A DNA stretch of 64,000 nt from Dirofilaria immitis. Its lineage: Eukaryota > Nematoda > Chromadorea > Rhabditida > Onchocercidae. Positions 37,101 to 45,804 of this stretch are shown here, piece after piece (the stretch's first letter is position 1; every line of letters starts with the position of its first letter). The notes beneath the pieces were generated by a model. That model searched no databases and had not been told where the DNA came from. It worked only from the letters and a program-made list of their open reading frames with translations. The position numbers and the translations under genes were made by a program. The DNA lies in NCBI GenBank assembly GCA_024305405.1, contig JAKNDB010000110.1:868001-932000 (forward strand), read 5' to 3'.

Positions 37101-39816
37101 CTCATACTTTTTATAGTGAACCGAAAATTGAATTTCCCAAAATATTCCAATCACTGTTCCACTACCTACTGCATCAGGTGATCTTTTACCGTTTTTATTC
37201 TATCGTCTTTACATCTGTCTTTGATCTGGAAGAATTGAAGCTTTTTTCATCTTTTATCTTTAATTCAGAATAGAGGTAAAAACATATAAGGTCTTATTGT
37301 TTATCTTATTCAAAAATTGCCTTTAAAGAGCAAAGATTCACCGCATTGGGAACTGCCCTTATGATGTGTAGTTTTTAATCAGTGGTATAAGTTCTTCCAA
37401 AATTATAAATAGCAAATTTAGACATCACCGAAAGGAAAATACAACCACTGCTTGGTACAACAGCTAAGTCGAATTTAGATGCATTGAAGACTACCTCCAT
37501 CAGTGAGAAACTGTTTCCGGTAGAAAGTTTGAAAACAAATTTTGTTTTATTTGAGTATTATTGAAATTATTGAAAGATCGTTGTTGTAAATATTTTGGGA
37601 GAATAATAATGCGTTTTTTCAATTCATGTAGTGGAAGTTTTCAGTCATTGGATTCTACTCGCCCATCAATTATGCCGTCATCGATTGCAAACATCTGGGA
37701 TGATAGCATTGTTGATGATAAACCTTGGGCTGTTCCAGTACCGTTAGCACCAGTACAGTTGGAAAATTTTGCGAGAAATATTAATGTTCAGCTACCAGTT
37801 CTAGAGAAATCCGCTAGAGATTATCCAAATACCAATAGTACAACTGATCGTGTGGTTGATTTGGCTAAAAATATCGCCAATTTACGGACATCTGTATGTT
37901 TTAAAAAGAAAAAATAGCTTGAAAAACAATCCAAGTATTCAATGATCCAAAATCTTTAATATCGATCTTATATTCGATAGAAGAGCTAATGATATGTCAC
38001 AAAAACATTTGTATTTGATAGTGAATATTATCAGGAAGATAGGCCAGTCAATGCGACGGGTAATGAGGCCGTAACTCGACGAACTTTCTTGGGTGAGAAT
38101 GTAGCGCCCTTCGATTTGAATGTTCCTTTTTCAAATCGTGATTCTGTTGACTGGAGTGATGCAGCACCTTTTCCAACAGATACATTTGCACGTTGGAGAA
38201 ATCCCCAGTTAGATTCAGCTTCAATTACAGCATCTACTCAAGACATCGATAGTTCATCTTGGATAGATCAAGCAAGTGTTTTCGCGTTCAAAAGAGGAAT
38301 TACTCTGTATCACTCTTTCATTCTTTTTATTAACGACGAATTTATTCATATGCATCGAGAAAGGAATTCATTCTTTTCATTGTTATAAGTTTAAGGTAGC
38401 TGCTCGCTTAGCATCTACCCGTCAAGAACATCTACCGTTTCCACCCACCACTTCTTGTGCGGTTTCGGGAATTCAGGACATGTTACGGGTTCCTTCGGAA
38501 CTGATGTAGCAAACGTTAATCTCAGTCAGCAACAGCAGTCGACGCAGGCATGGAATCGCATGCATTTTCAACAGGTCATTTTAAATATTCTATCTCCTTT
38601 AGATAGTTGTGGATTTATAAATAGATAATCATTTGTCGCCAGTTCCAGTATGTCTTATTTCAACGAGTTGGAATTTCTCGATTATTGGCCCAAGCAATTT
38701 AAATGTTGTCAGGTTATCTGACTATTCCTATGTTTATTATTAAACTTGAAAAATGTGATTAAAAAGGATAAGATCATCTCGGTTATTCAGAGTTGAAAGC
38801 GTTGAAAGCACTTCATCCCGCCTTGTCTTTGTTGATCTTTATCGTCTTTGTGTGGTCCATCGCAATCGCTCCAACTTTTCATATTTTACAAAGATCGTGG
38901 GTGTTCCTAATCCATAACCTCGAAAAACAAAGTTTGCTTATTCCCTATTTTTAATTACTAAATATTTTTCCATGACTTTTCACCATTATTAATTCCTATA
39001 TAGGTGTTCATGCTATAAAGTGATATACGCGCGCATCACTTTATCTGATAATGCACATTTGATTCGAGTCCGTGATCGAAATTTGAAGTTTTTTCCTTAT
39101 TTCATATGGTTCCATTTCAATAATTTATAGGCTGCACAAGCCGCCAGTAACGAATATGAAAATTTAACGAATCTTCTCAGTTCATATCGGCCAACAGCAA
39201 GTTCACAACATCAGCCAGTGCCTTCGCAGCATCAGCAACAGCGGCAGCGACCATCCCAGCCAATTATACCAATGGGCAATATTAATTACACTGCTGCAGC
39301 TGCAGCTATTGGACCAACTAGTTTTCGGATACCTACACCACGTTCTCAAATTGCAAATACATCAGTTCCACCACCGCCTTTCTTTAATTCTCAGATTCCA
39401 CCTCCATCTTCCATGTCGCATCGTAGTGGAATTCCGGTTACTCAAACTGCAGCGTTAGTTTATTTCCATTTTCCATAATGATTTCCTCAACTGGTTAAAT
39501 CTGCACAGAATTACTTGCTTTTTGCTGATCATTTTGTCTGGCATGAAATTCCTGATACAGTAACGGCTTATGCATTGGTCATACCGCATATGGAATTGAT
39601 CAAATGTAATTTTATCTATTTAATTCATTTAATTTTGCAGAACTCAGGTTTGGTAACTTTAAAATGAAGTTAATAATTTCACATATTTATTGCAGAAATG
39701 CGGCATGGCCATCAGTTAACTTTGGTGGGCAAGCACAAACAAATGCCCTTACAGAAACTGCGCAATTTCCGCAGTACTCGAGCGCTACGCATGGAAATTG
39801 GAATTACAATTGGTAA
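17175..39816 (+). CDS. mask-1: MASK / ANKHD1 / ANKRD17 orthologue: giant multiple-ankyrin-repeat, single-KH-domain protein
   Basis: About 50 exons, spliced in a consistent frame apart from single-base breaks at homopolymers, encode a protein of roughly 2,200 residues. In order: a non-repeat N-terminus, ankyrin block 1 (about 14-15 repeats), a low-complexity linker, ankyrin block 2 (10 repeats, close to the vertebrate proteins), a lysine-rich coil, a KH domain with GRAG as the GxxG loop, and a Q/P/N-rich tail ending NWNYNW with TAA at 39814-39816. MASK proteins are large cytoplasmic and nuclear scaffolds. In flies MASK is a cofactor of Yorkie in Hippo signalling and acts in receptor tyrosine kinase signalling; the KH domain implies RNA binding (family knowledge). 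The true start may lie upstream of 17175, because the first in-frame ATG there is at 17218. A possible polyadenylation signal AATAAA lies at 39893. Exon coordinates are given in the segment entries below. Confidence 0.93.
22265..23090 (+). pseudogene. cob: NUMT: nuclear copy of mitochondrial cytochrome b inside a mask-1 intron
   Basis: The strand is T+G-rich like nematode mitochondrial DNA. Read with the invertebrate mitochondrial code (TGA = Trp) and allowing frame breaks, it gives most of cytochrome b in order: WNFDSILFG and [15 protein letters not shown] near the start, [18 protein letters not shown], an FTG...IWDQM...W...[11 protein letters not shown] segment, [10 protein letters not shown] with [17 protein letters not shown], and [20 protein letters not shown] near 22932-22998. 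These are the canonical transmembrane and heme-site motifs of cytochrome b. It spans roughly codons 30-280, has internal frameshifts, sits within the 22076-23559 intron, and cannot be expressed from the nucleus. It is therefore a pseudogene. Confidence 0.9.
23095..23400 (-). other. Oppositely oriented T+G-rich segment, probably a second mitochondrial fragment
   Basis: Directly after the cytochrome b copy the base bias flips: the + strand becomes A+C-rich, so the minus strand has the T+G bias of nematode mitochondrial genes. On the minus strand, hydrophobic stretches such as [13 protein letters not shown] can be read. I cannot assign the gene. The abrupt switch near 23097 suggests two mitochondrial pieces joined head to head before or during insertion. 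Confidence 0.45.
24007..24036 (+). promoter_or_regulatory. Hairpin that encloses the 5' splice site of a mask-1 intron
   Basis: The arms CATGTGTTTAAA (24007-24018) and TTTAAACACATG (24025-24036) are perfectly complementary over 12 bases. The six-base loop is GTGGGT, exactly the donor of the intron that starts at 24019. In the pre-mRNA the donor would sit in the loop of a stable stem, which could limit U1 access. The next intron end has two in-frame acceptors (24078 and 24111), so this intron may be alternatively spliced. Confidence 0.75.
25950..26825 (-). pseudogene. Degenerate mariner-family transposase inside a mask-1 intron
   Basis: Across three minus-strand frames the order of a mariner transposase can be followed: [16 protein letters not shown] near 26790-26745, GKVKKFNKF near 26665, NEPFL followed by a KWILRY-like catalytic segment near 26560-26520, QKVIVTI near 26450, [15 protein letters not shown] near 26395, a [19 protein letters not shown] segment near 26305 (family HDNARPH) and FKYIDSLL near 26180. 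These match the Hsmar/SETMAR-like mariner group. Stops and frameshifts throughout make it a dead copy. Terminal inverted repeats were not identified. It abuts the tldD fragment in the same orientation. Confidence 0.8.
26825..27320 (-). pseudogene. tldD: Bacterial TldD (TldD/PmbA metalloprotease) fragment, probable Wolbachia-to-nucleus transfer
   Basis: On the minus strand, across frame breaks, the C-terminal half of TldD is recognisable: [83 protein letters not shown], then a TLTGDD...[12 protein letters not shown] stretch corresponding to the final motif of this family. TldD with TldE/PmbA forms a bacterial zinc protease that degrades unfolded peptides (family knowledge). Animals have no native counterpart, so the DNA came from a bacterium. 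In a filarial setting Wolbachia is the obvious donor (inference). The fragment has stops, no ribosome-binding context, and lies within an intron antisense to mask-1, so it is not functional as a gene. It is truncated upstream near 27310-27320 and by the mariner at about 26825. Confidence 0.85.
29248..31867 (+). other. mask-1: mask-1 ankyrin block 2 exons
   Basis: Exons: 29248-29387, 29773-29919, 30062-30217, 30748-30948, 31150-31334, 31470-31632 and 31784-31867. Ten repeats follow the vertebrate ANKHD1/ANKRD17 second block almost residue for residue: [98 protein letters not shown], and after the last repeat QQFPSDTD. This is the strongest identification in the window. Two frame breaks, at GGG near 31200 and at an A4-T-A5 run at 31479-31488, fall in highly conserved codons and are best explained as missing homopolymer bases. 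Confidence 0.95.
32212..34945 (+). other. mask-1: mask-1 post-ankyrin coil and Ser-rich linker
   Basis: Exons: 32212-32325, 32436-32517, 32607-32676, 32801-32862, 33155-33314, 33397-33494 and 34850-34945. The first encodes [20 protein letters not shown], matching the conserved segment after ankyrin block 2. The second encodes a Lys-rich coil ([10 protein letters not shown]) that corresponds to the charged helix of ANKHD1/ANKRD17 and could be a nuclear-localisation signal (inference). Later exons are Ser/Pro-rich and include [14 protein letters not shown] and ITAWRHVDS. Phases fail to match at 32517/32607 (an A7 run) and before 33155, so one small exon or base may be missing. The 1.35 kb intron 33495-34849 shows nothing recognisable. 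Confidence 0.8.
35061..36049 (+). other. mask-1: mask-1 KH domain exons
   Basis: Exons 35061-35248 and 35818-36049 join in phase. They encode the KH domain: [20 protein letters not shown], then [18 protein letters not shown], then [22 protein letters not shown]. The GxxG loop is GRAG and the beta strand and last helix match ANKHD1/ANKRD17 closely. KH domains bind single-stranded RNA or DNA (family knowledge). The second exon continues into a Ser/Thr-rich linker. The intron 35249-35817 contains a possible poison exon at 35658-35686. Confidence 0.95.
35658..35686 (+). other. Possible 29-base alternative (poison) exon inside the KH intron
   Basis: A TTTCAG acceptor at 35657 and a GTGTTT donor at 35687 flank 29 bases that continue the KH frame as [10 protein letters not shown]. 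Because 29 is not a multiple of three, inclusion would shift the next exon into a stop within a few codons. Reading through the donor gives a further 30 or so open codons. Only the splice motifs support this. Confidence 0.25.
36150..39816 (+). other. mask-1: mask-1 C-terminal low-complexity exons and stop
   Basis: Exons: 36150-36243 (GC donor), 36316-36470, 36550-36650, about 36750-36933, 37117-37177, 37432-37519, 37645-37893, 38035-38275, 38396-38574, 39130-39453 and 39696-39816. Composition is Ser/Thr/Pro/Gln/Asn-rich, with [28 protein letters not shown]-like runs and [16 protein letters not shown], ending [18 protein letters not shown] proteins have such disordered tails. Frame breaks near 36590 and at CCC near 37139 are again repaired by adding homopolymer bases. 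The exon starting 36750 has a stop close to its beginning and is the least certain. The last two introns are ordinary. Confidence 0.75.
36244..36315 (+). other. GC-AG intron in mask-1
   Basis: The exon ending at 36243 is followed by GCAAGT, the consensus of rare GC donors, and the next exon starts after TTATTTCAG at 36316. The phase (G + TG = Val) is kept. At 72 bases it is a short intron. Such donors are weak and often alternatively used. Confidence 0.7.
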
Positions 39817-41669
39817 AAGCAACAGTTGTTTAACATTGGGTAATGAATTCATATGGGTCTGCAACCAAACTAACGATTATTTATGAAGCAGTAATAAAGA
39901 AGATGGATATCATTATTATTATTATCACTTTTCCTACTCCATTTTCTCTTTATTCAGTTAATGCATTGATCAATTTGTTAAATATAATTCTAAGTTCAGT
40001 CTAAATATTGCTTAAAACTATTGCTAAAATGCTTTTATTTAATCAAAAAAGGCAAGTTATAAATTAATTATAATTTTAGAATCATTTTTGTTTTATAAAA
40101 CTTGCTGCTGGTTTGATTACAGATCCATATGGAACTCATTCCATTGCTTCTGCAGTTTTAAAACTTTATTTAGCACAGCATCCTTTTTTTCCCTGTCTTA
40201 CAAATTTTGATTAAAATATTTACTTATCCTTATATGAATATAGCCTCACTGTTTTCTCATTATTGGTTTTAACATTCATTAGTTAATCATTCTTTCTACT
40301 TTTTACCGGTTTTGGAATTTATAACTGAAAGATTCTTGAACGGCGTATTCTTGACTATGAATAATCCAAGCAGTAGAGTATGTGTTATCACTTGTTATTT
40401 CATATTAACCAGTATGTTTGTTGATGCTGCGCTTTATTTTGCTTTTCTTTTTCTTCGTTCCATTCAATTTCCTGGAATCTTTAATTAGTTTTCTGGAAAT
40501 TTCCGGTATGTTTTATTGATTTATTGACGTTTCTCGAAAACACTAAAACTTTGCTGCCTATTCTTATCATTGTGTATATTTTGTATTTTTTTTATTGAGC
40601 CTTTCATTTCTGCTTTTTCAACTGCTATTTTCCTCCGCGTCTCCCTCCTTCCCCTCTCCTTTCTCTCTCTCTCTCTCCTCTCTCCCTCTCTCTCTCCCTC
40701 CCTCTCTCTCTGAATTCCAATAAACGGTGGTGAGACTTTTCACCGTTTTTATAATGAATTATGAAAAGTATTTGAAGTTTTCATTTTTCAAGATTCTCGA
40801 ATTGTCTTATCGGCTTCCAAGTTTTTATTTTTGTACACTCCGATATATTATATATTGTCGATATATTTTGAAATATGTTGCAGGCCTTTTACATTATATT
40901 CTATCTTATTTTTCAGAAATTTCAATTTTATTTTGTCATGCTTTTTCATTCAAAATTTTGATATGTTTCTCAATTTTTCTATGCTGCTCATCAAATCTCA
41001 TCAATACACAGAGTAAGCGTTTAAGCGACTTTGCTCTGTCTCTTTTTTTCTGACTTGCTGATAAATTTCTGTCGAAGAAAATGGAAAGAGTTAGGCTGCC
41101 ACGACCTTCTCTTGGGGTTGAGATTCGTGTAAGGTGTCATAATCAAGTTGCGAATAATACGAGGTTTCATTCTACAGCATATCAAATAATTTTCTTGATT
41201 ATATTCAGTTTTCATCCGTTCGTTCTGCTGAATTTTCGGAATACAACAAATACCTTACAAGATCCACCCCACGCTTTTTACATGCGTGTGTTTATGTGTA
41301 TTTCATTCTCTTCCTCAATTTGATCTTCTCAATCTTTAAATATATAAATGTTCAATTGTGACTTGTTTCTCTCAATCATTTGTTTCAAATCAACCAGCTG
41401 TAGAAAAGAAATCGAAAAATCATTGAGAATTCGATTCAAATTATGATGACTAGTTTACTTGTTCAGTTCGATTTAATTGGTTAACTTGCTTTTAACCCAT
41501 TAAATCAACCCATGGTGTATAAACTTGTTGATGGAACACTGCTGAAAATCGAAAGAATATATTTCAGAATATGGAAAGGAGCGCAGCGAAGCATTTTGGA
41601 ACAGTCGTTTTCTGGATTTTTACACAATTCTAAAAGCTATTTATCTAGAAATGAAACATTTATTAAGAA
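39817..41669. other. Intergenic region between mask-1 and the globin gene
   Basis: Convergent 3' ends face each other here. A likely mask-1 polyadenylation signal AATAAA is at 39893-39898. On the minus strand an AATAAA (41664-41659) lies just past the globin stop. The open frames at 40727-41323 have no splice or family support. The CT tract is listed separately. Confidence 0.5.
40633..40711. repeat. Polypyrimidine CT/CTCC tract
   Basis: About 80 bases, almost all C and T, with (CT)n and CTCC steps, in the intergenic space between two convergent genes. Confidence 0.9.
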
Positions 41670-43624
41670 TTAATTCACTGGGAGTTGCTGTAACTTTCGT
41701 TTGTTACTTTTCTTTTGTTGAAGACAGAACTGTTTATAAAACTGAATTGGGTCGATTCCCTGCCGTGTATTAGATCTGGTTGAGTGCGTCAAACTTTGAT
41801 GTAGTGGACGCGGTACACATCGTAAATGACGACTGCTGGCACGATTAAAACCAGTTTTCATGTTTTGTAACACGAACGAAATCTGAAAATAGGTTCAATG
41901 CCTGATTTATCATTTCAAGACTAAGAGGTGGTTTTTATTCTGAATCTATATAAAAACGATTTCATTGCATTCTGAAGAAATTGTCAATAAGACGCACGTA
42001 AAACGCAAGTAAGTGATTACCAGCATGTGCCAGGTATTTGCCGTTTTAAGATCTTTATCCCTGCCCCAAAGCGAAACAGTTTGCCTCATGCAATCATGAA
42101 ATGTATCCCAGTATCCTGGATCGAATCCACGTCCCTGAAACGCTGTGTGCCTCTCCCCGAGTGCCTAAAACGAGAAATCATAAACGAAATAAAACTGATA
42201 ATTCGAGGAAACAGTTCTTTTGTTATTCGTTCTCAAATATAATACTTACTAGAAATGAAATTTGGCAATACAAATGCAACAACTCCTCTTCGTCCAATTC
42301 TTTGTCCCTATTCTATTCGAAAGAATTTACTTTATGCGGTCTTTAAACGTATCTAATATTCTGAACCTAGATTATGTTTAAATATTCTAGTTTCATTTCT
42401 TAATGATCTCAAAGATACACTCCTAGTAATTTATTTAAACTCCCATAATTTCGTGTCACAGATTGTTCTTCTAAAGTTACGAGAGGTATTCCTTTTTTTT
42501 ACAATAAAAAAATAAAATAGAGTACTATGAAATTAAAGGAGAACGGATCAGTTGCACTGACTTGAAAATGTTGCTCCAACTTTTCCCTGTAAGCAACATT
42601 TTTAACGATATAGTCGAATGATTTTGTAAAAACAATAGCATGACGTCTGAAACGGGGATCATATTTTAGACGTCCTTCGGGAATTTTTGCAATCCAAATA
42701 AATGCTTCATTTCTGGTCGTGCAGTTAAAATGCGCCCAAATAATTCGATTCCAACTTGTTCTCTTGCATTGCTCTAAATTTCATTTTTTTTTTTTAATGC
42801 GAAAAGATTTACAATTTAATCTTACATCATTTCTTCCTTTCTCCTTCATCATTCTTTTTCTATTCTCTTTTCATTGTGAAGAAATTGTAAAGGTGAAATT
42901 TAATTAAGTTCTCATGAATTTAATAGAACACTTTTGAGTGCCTAAAAAATTGTATATTTTATTTCGTACAGCTATGATGAAATTAGCATTAGCAATTTTA
43001 TTTAGCTGTGAGATTAATAGTATTTTAATTTATTTAAATTGAAATTTTATTCGAAATCACTATCAATGTATATTTTTATGAATAAAGGAGAAAAGAAAAG
43101 GGATAGTAAATTTTTACAAAAAAATGAATCAGTAATTTTCATCGTTGATAAATTGACGACGTAATTTTTATTAAATTAAGACAATAAAATTAGTTTTAAC
43201 AAGCAAAGGAATTCTCACTCTTTTTCTTTTCTTCATTTGAATAATTTTTGTATTTTGTGATAAGCAGCAGAAATAAAGAATGATATAATATTTTCCAAAA
43301 GGTAATTTTAAGCAATCTTTCTTAAAAATTCCATAACTTCGACCTTTAATGAAGCAAACCGACAAGAACAAACGATTTGAAAAATGTAAAAATTGCGAAC
43401 CATAGTAGCACGCTTCCAACTATTTTCAATCGTTGCCCTCTGACTTTAGATAACCATTTTTCATGCTTTGTTCCTGTTTGTTCCATAATAATCGATTGAT
43501 TATCCATTGATAAATAATCGACATTTTCGACTAATTCGTTTACTGCCGTAGCAAATGTTGTCGAGCTAGTAGCACTGGGTTGTGAAACTTCCAGTGAAGC
43601 AATCGATTGTTCATCAGCATTCAT
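41670..43624 (-). CDS. Nematode globin, four coding exons
   Basis: Exons in transcript order: 43624-43445 (60 codons), 42773-42562 (one A missing at an AAAAA run; 71 codons when restored), 42164-42021 (48 codons) and 41882-41670 (70 codons and TAA). The donors are GTCAGA, GTCAGT and GTAATC, all in phase 0. The product is about 249 residues: a Ser/Thr-rich N-terminal extension of about 50, then the globin fold with helix A Trp (HEKWLSK), REQVGIELFGRILTARPEMK (helices B-C), DPRFRRHAIVFTKSFDYIV (helix E, His at the distal position), LGERHTAF (proximal His F8), RGFDPGYWDTFHDCM (helix G), a helix H ending NMKTGF, and a basic Gln-rich tail. The Trp-to-Gly spacing in helices A-B matches known globins exactly. 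It should bind heme, with a role in oxygen or redox sensing or signalling as for other nematode globins (family inference). Reading through the first donor gives a false small membrane protein. Confidence 0.85.
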
Positions 43625-45739
43625 TTCTTTTCGTAATGTTTTTCACGAAATTTTAAATCAATTCAACTACTCTTAATAAAATCAGCCATCCCTTCCCAGT
43701 ATTCAAAAATAGCATAAAAAGCACTGAAGCTATATATTGCAAACTTCCTGATAGCTCTTATTTGTTGAAATCAGATTTGTTGATGTGGGTAATCACCAGG
43801 AAGTTAAATAGAACATAGAATACACTCACTTCAAACAAAAATTAGATTTCAACACCTGAACAAATTCAATTGAGATCTGTTTAGGTGACAAAATAGGTTT
43901 AAACTAGTTAGGAAAAGTTCCAGTAGTGCCAGTATATAAGAAGAAAATAAGATTAGGAATCACAAACCAATATCATTAATAAAATTCATCAGTTATCTTA
44001 GAAGTATAGCAATACGTTTAAACTTTTAAAGAATAAATAAAGACTTTCCTAATGAGATAAAGCAATGACAGAAAACGATGGATGGATCAATTTATACGAT
44101 TCTTTTTTAAATATATTTTTTTACGAGAATAGTACATGCAAATGACAACTGTCTTTTCCACTTCACGATTCCATACCTATTAACAATACCTTTGCATCTT
44201 ATTAGAAATTCATTAGCTATTTTAGAAGTATGCCTTGTAAATAGAAATTTCATTCAAATGTATCATGGATAGGCCTGAATCCATTAAATTACAAAATTGA
44301 ACTCTTAAAAAGAAAAAGAAAATGAAAAAAAAAACAGACCTGTTTACTCATAAATTATTGCAATAGCTTTGAATAATGTTAAACGGCAGCCTTTTCCGAC
44401 CACTTTTTCTTAAATCACTTTTTGTGAGAAATAAAAGTAAGAATACAATTTTATGAAGTGGGATTTTCAACCAAAAATACATCAACAATATGCTCATGTT
44501 CATTTCATTTAATTTTTGAGGTATTTTCACGATTTCGAATAAAACAGTTCAATTATTTTTCGTCTACGCAAAAACAAAATTACGGAGAATATTAGTTACT
44601 CGTCATATACAACAAAATTTACCATCATTCCAAATCTACAACAGATTATTTATTACTAAATATTTTCTCCTTTCTATCAACTTAATGAATAATTTCAAAA
44701 AATCAACTAGATTTTTAAAAAATGTAAATCTCACAAAAATATTTATAAAATATAAATTTTATAAAAATACGTTATTTACTTGAATCTATAGAATCTATCG
44801 AATTTTAATAATTTTATCGAGAATTTATTTGTAGAAATTTTGAGAAAGAATTTCATAATAAAAGAGTTTTGATTCGAAAAACGCGAAAATGTTAGGTTTA
44901 AATAAATTCTTCAAGAGAAGAAATGATTAAATTCTCAGAAATGTGCTTAACAATTAACTGGACACGAATGTGCAAAATCAGCTTTATTTAACTGATTATA
45001 AATAATAAAACTAATAAAACTGATAGAAAATAATGAGATATTGTAAAGCACAAAATTAGTTTTAAACTCCCTTATCACTACATGTGGTTTTTCAATTTCT
45101 GTTGTAAAGTGACATCTATCCATGTATCATTAATAAGAAATTTTCATGAAATTTAAATCAATTTTATTTTCTTCAGTTCAGTTTATCTCTTTACAATTAA
45201 TGCCTGTATAATGATAACAAAATCTTATAGCATGAAAGCATGAAAATTTTCGCAAATGATGAATGAAAAGCCACAAATTGGTTGATATATGCATATTTTC
45301 TAATTATATTATTAAGTCTGATGAGGAGGGAAGGATTCATTGATTGGCAGTAGAATTGGTAGCAAATGGATTATTTCTTCTTTCGATCGAATAATTTTTA
45401 TTGGATGAAACTCATTCACTAAATGATAAACGGCTGAAAATAAGCGTTTTGTTTTACTAGTTAATTAAATAATTAAAAACTTAAAAGAAAATTCGTTGAA
45501 TTCATTGAGAAGTTTTATAGCAATGATGAAAGAATGCTTACATTAGTCCTCTAATACTAACTAAATGATACATTTGTAGCAATTCGATTCCAATGATGTT
45601 GCTATAACTATGATACAAGTAATTAATTTTATTTAAATGCCATCATTGGCAGCATTCTTTCGCTAAATAATTTTCTAGTTGAGAAACTAAATATTGCATA
45701 TTGCATTTTTTTATCTATAGTTATATTAAAAATAATTGA

Positions 45740-45804
45740 AAGCTTAATGAATCTTATATTTACTATGATATTATATTATAACAAACATAAGATTCATTAA
45801 GCTT
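45740..45804. repeat. Inverted repeat with 18-base perfect arms
   Basis: The arms AAGCTTAATGAATCTTAT (45740-45757) and its reverse complement (45787-45804) are separated by 29 bases of AT-rich sequence. Confidence 0.85.

Noticed and set aside
43346..43624. Small single-exon tail-anchored membrane protein (92 codons, minus strand)
   Set aside because: The first 60 codons end at a GTCAGA donor that joins in phase to a globin exon with correct helix A-B spacing. The hydrophobic tail is intron read-through.
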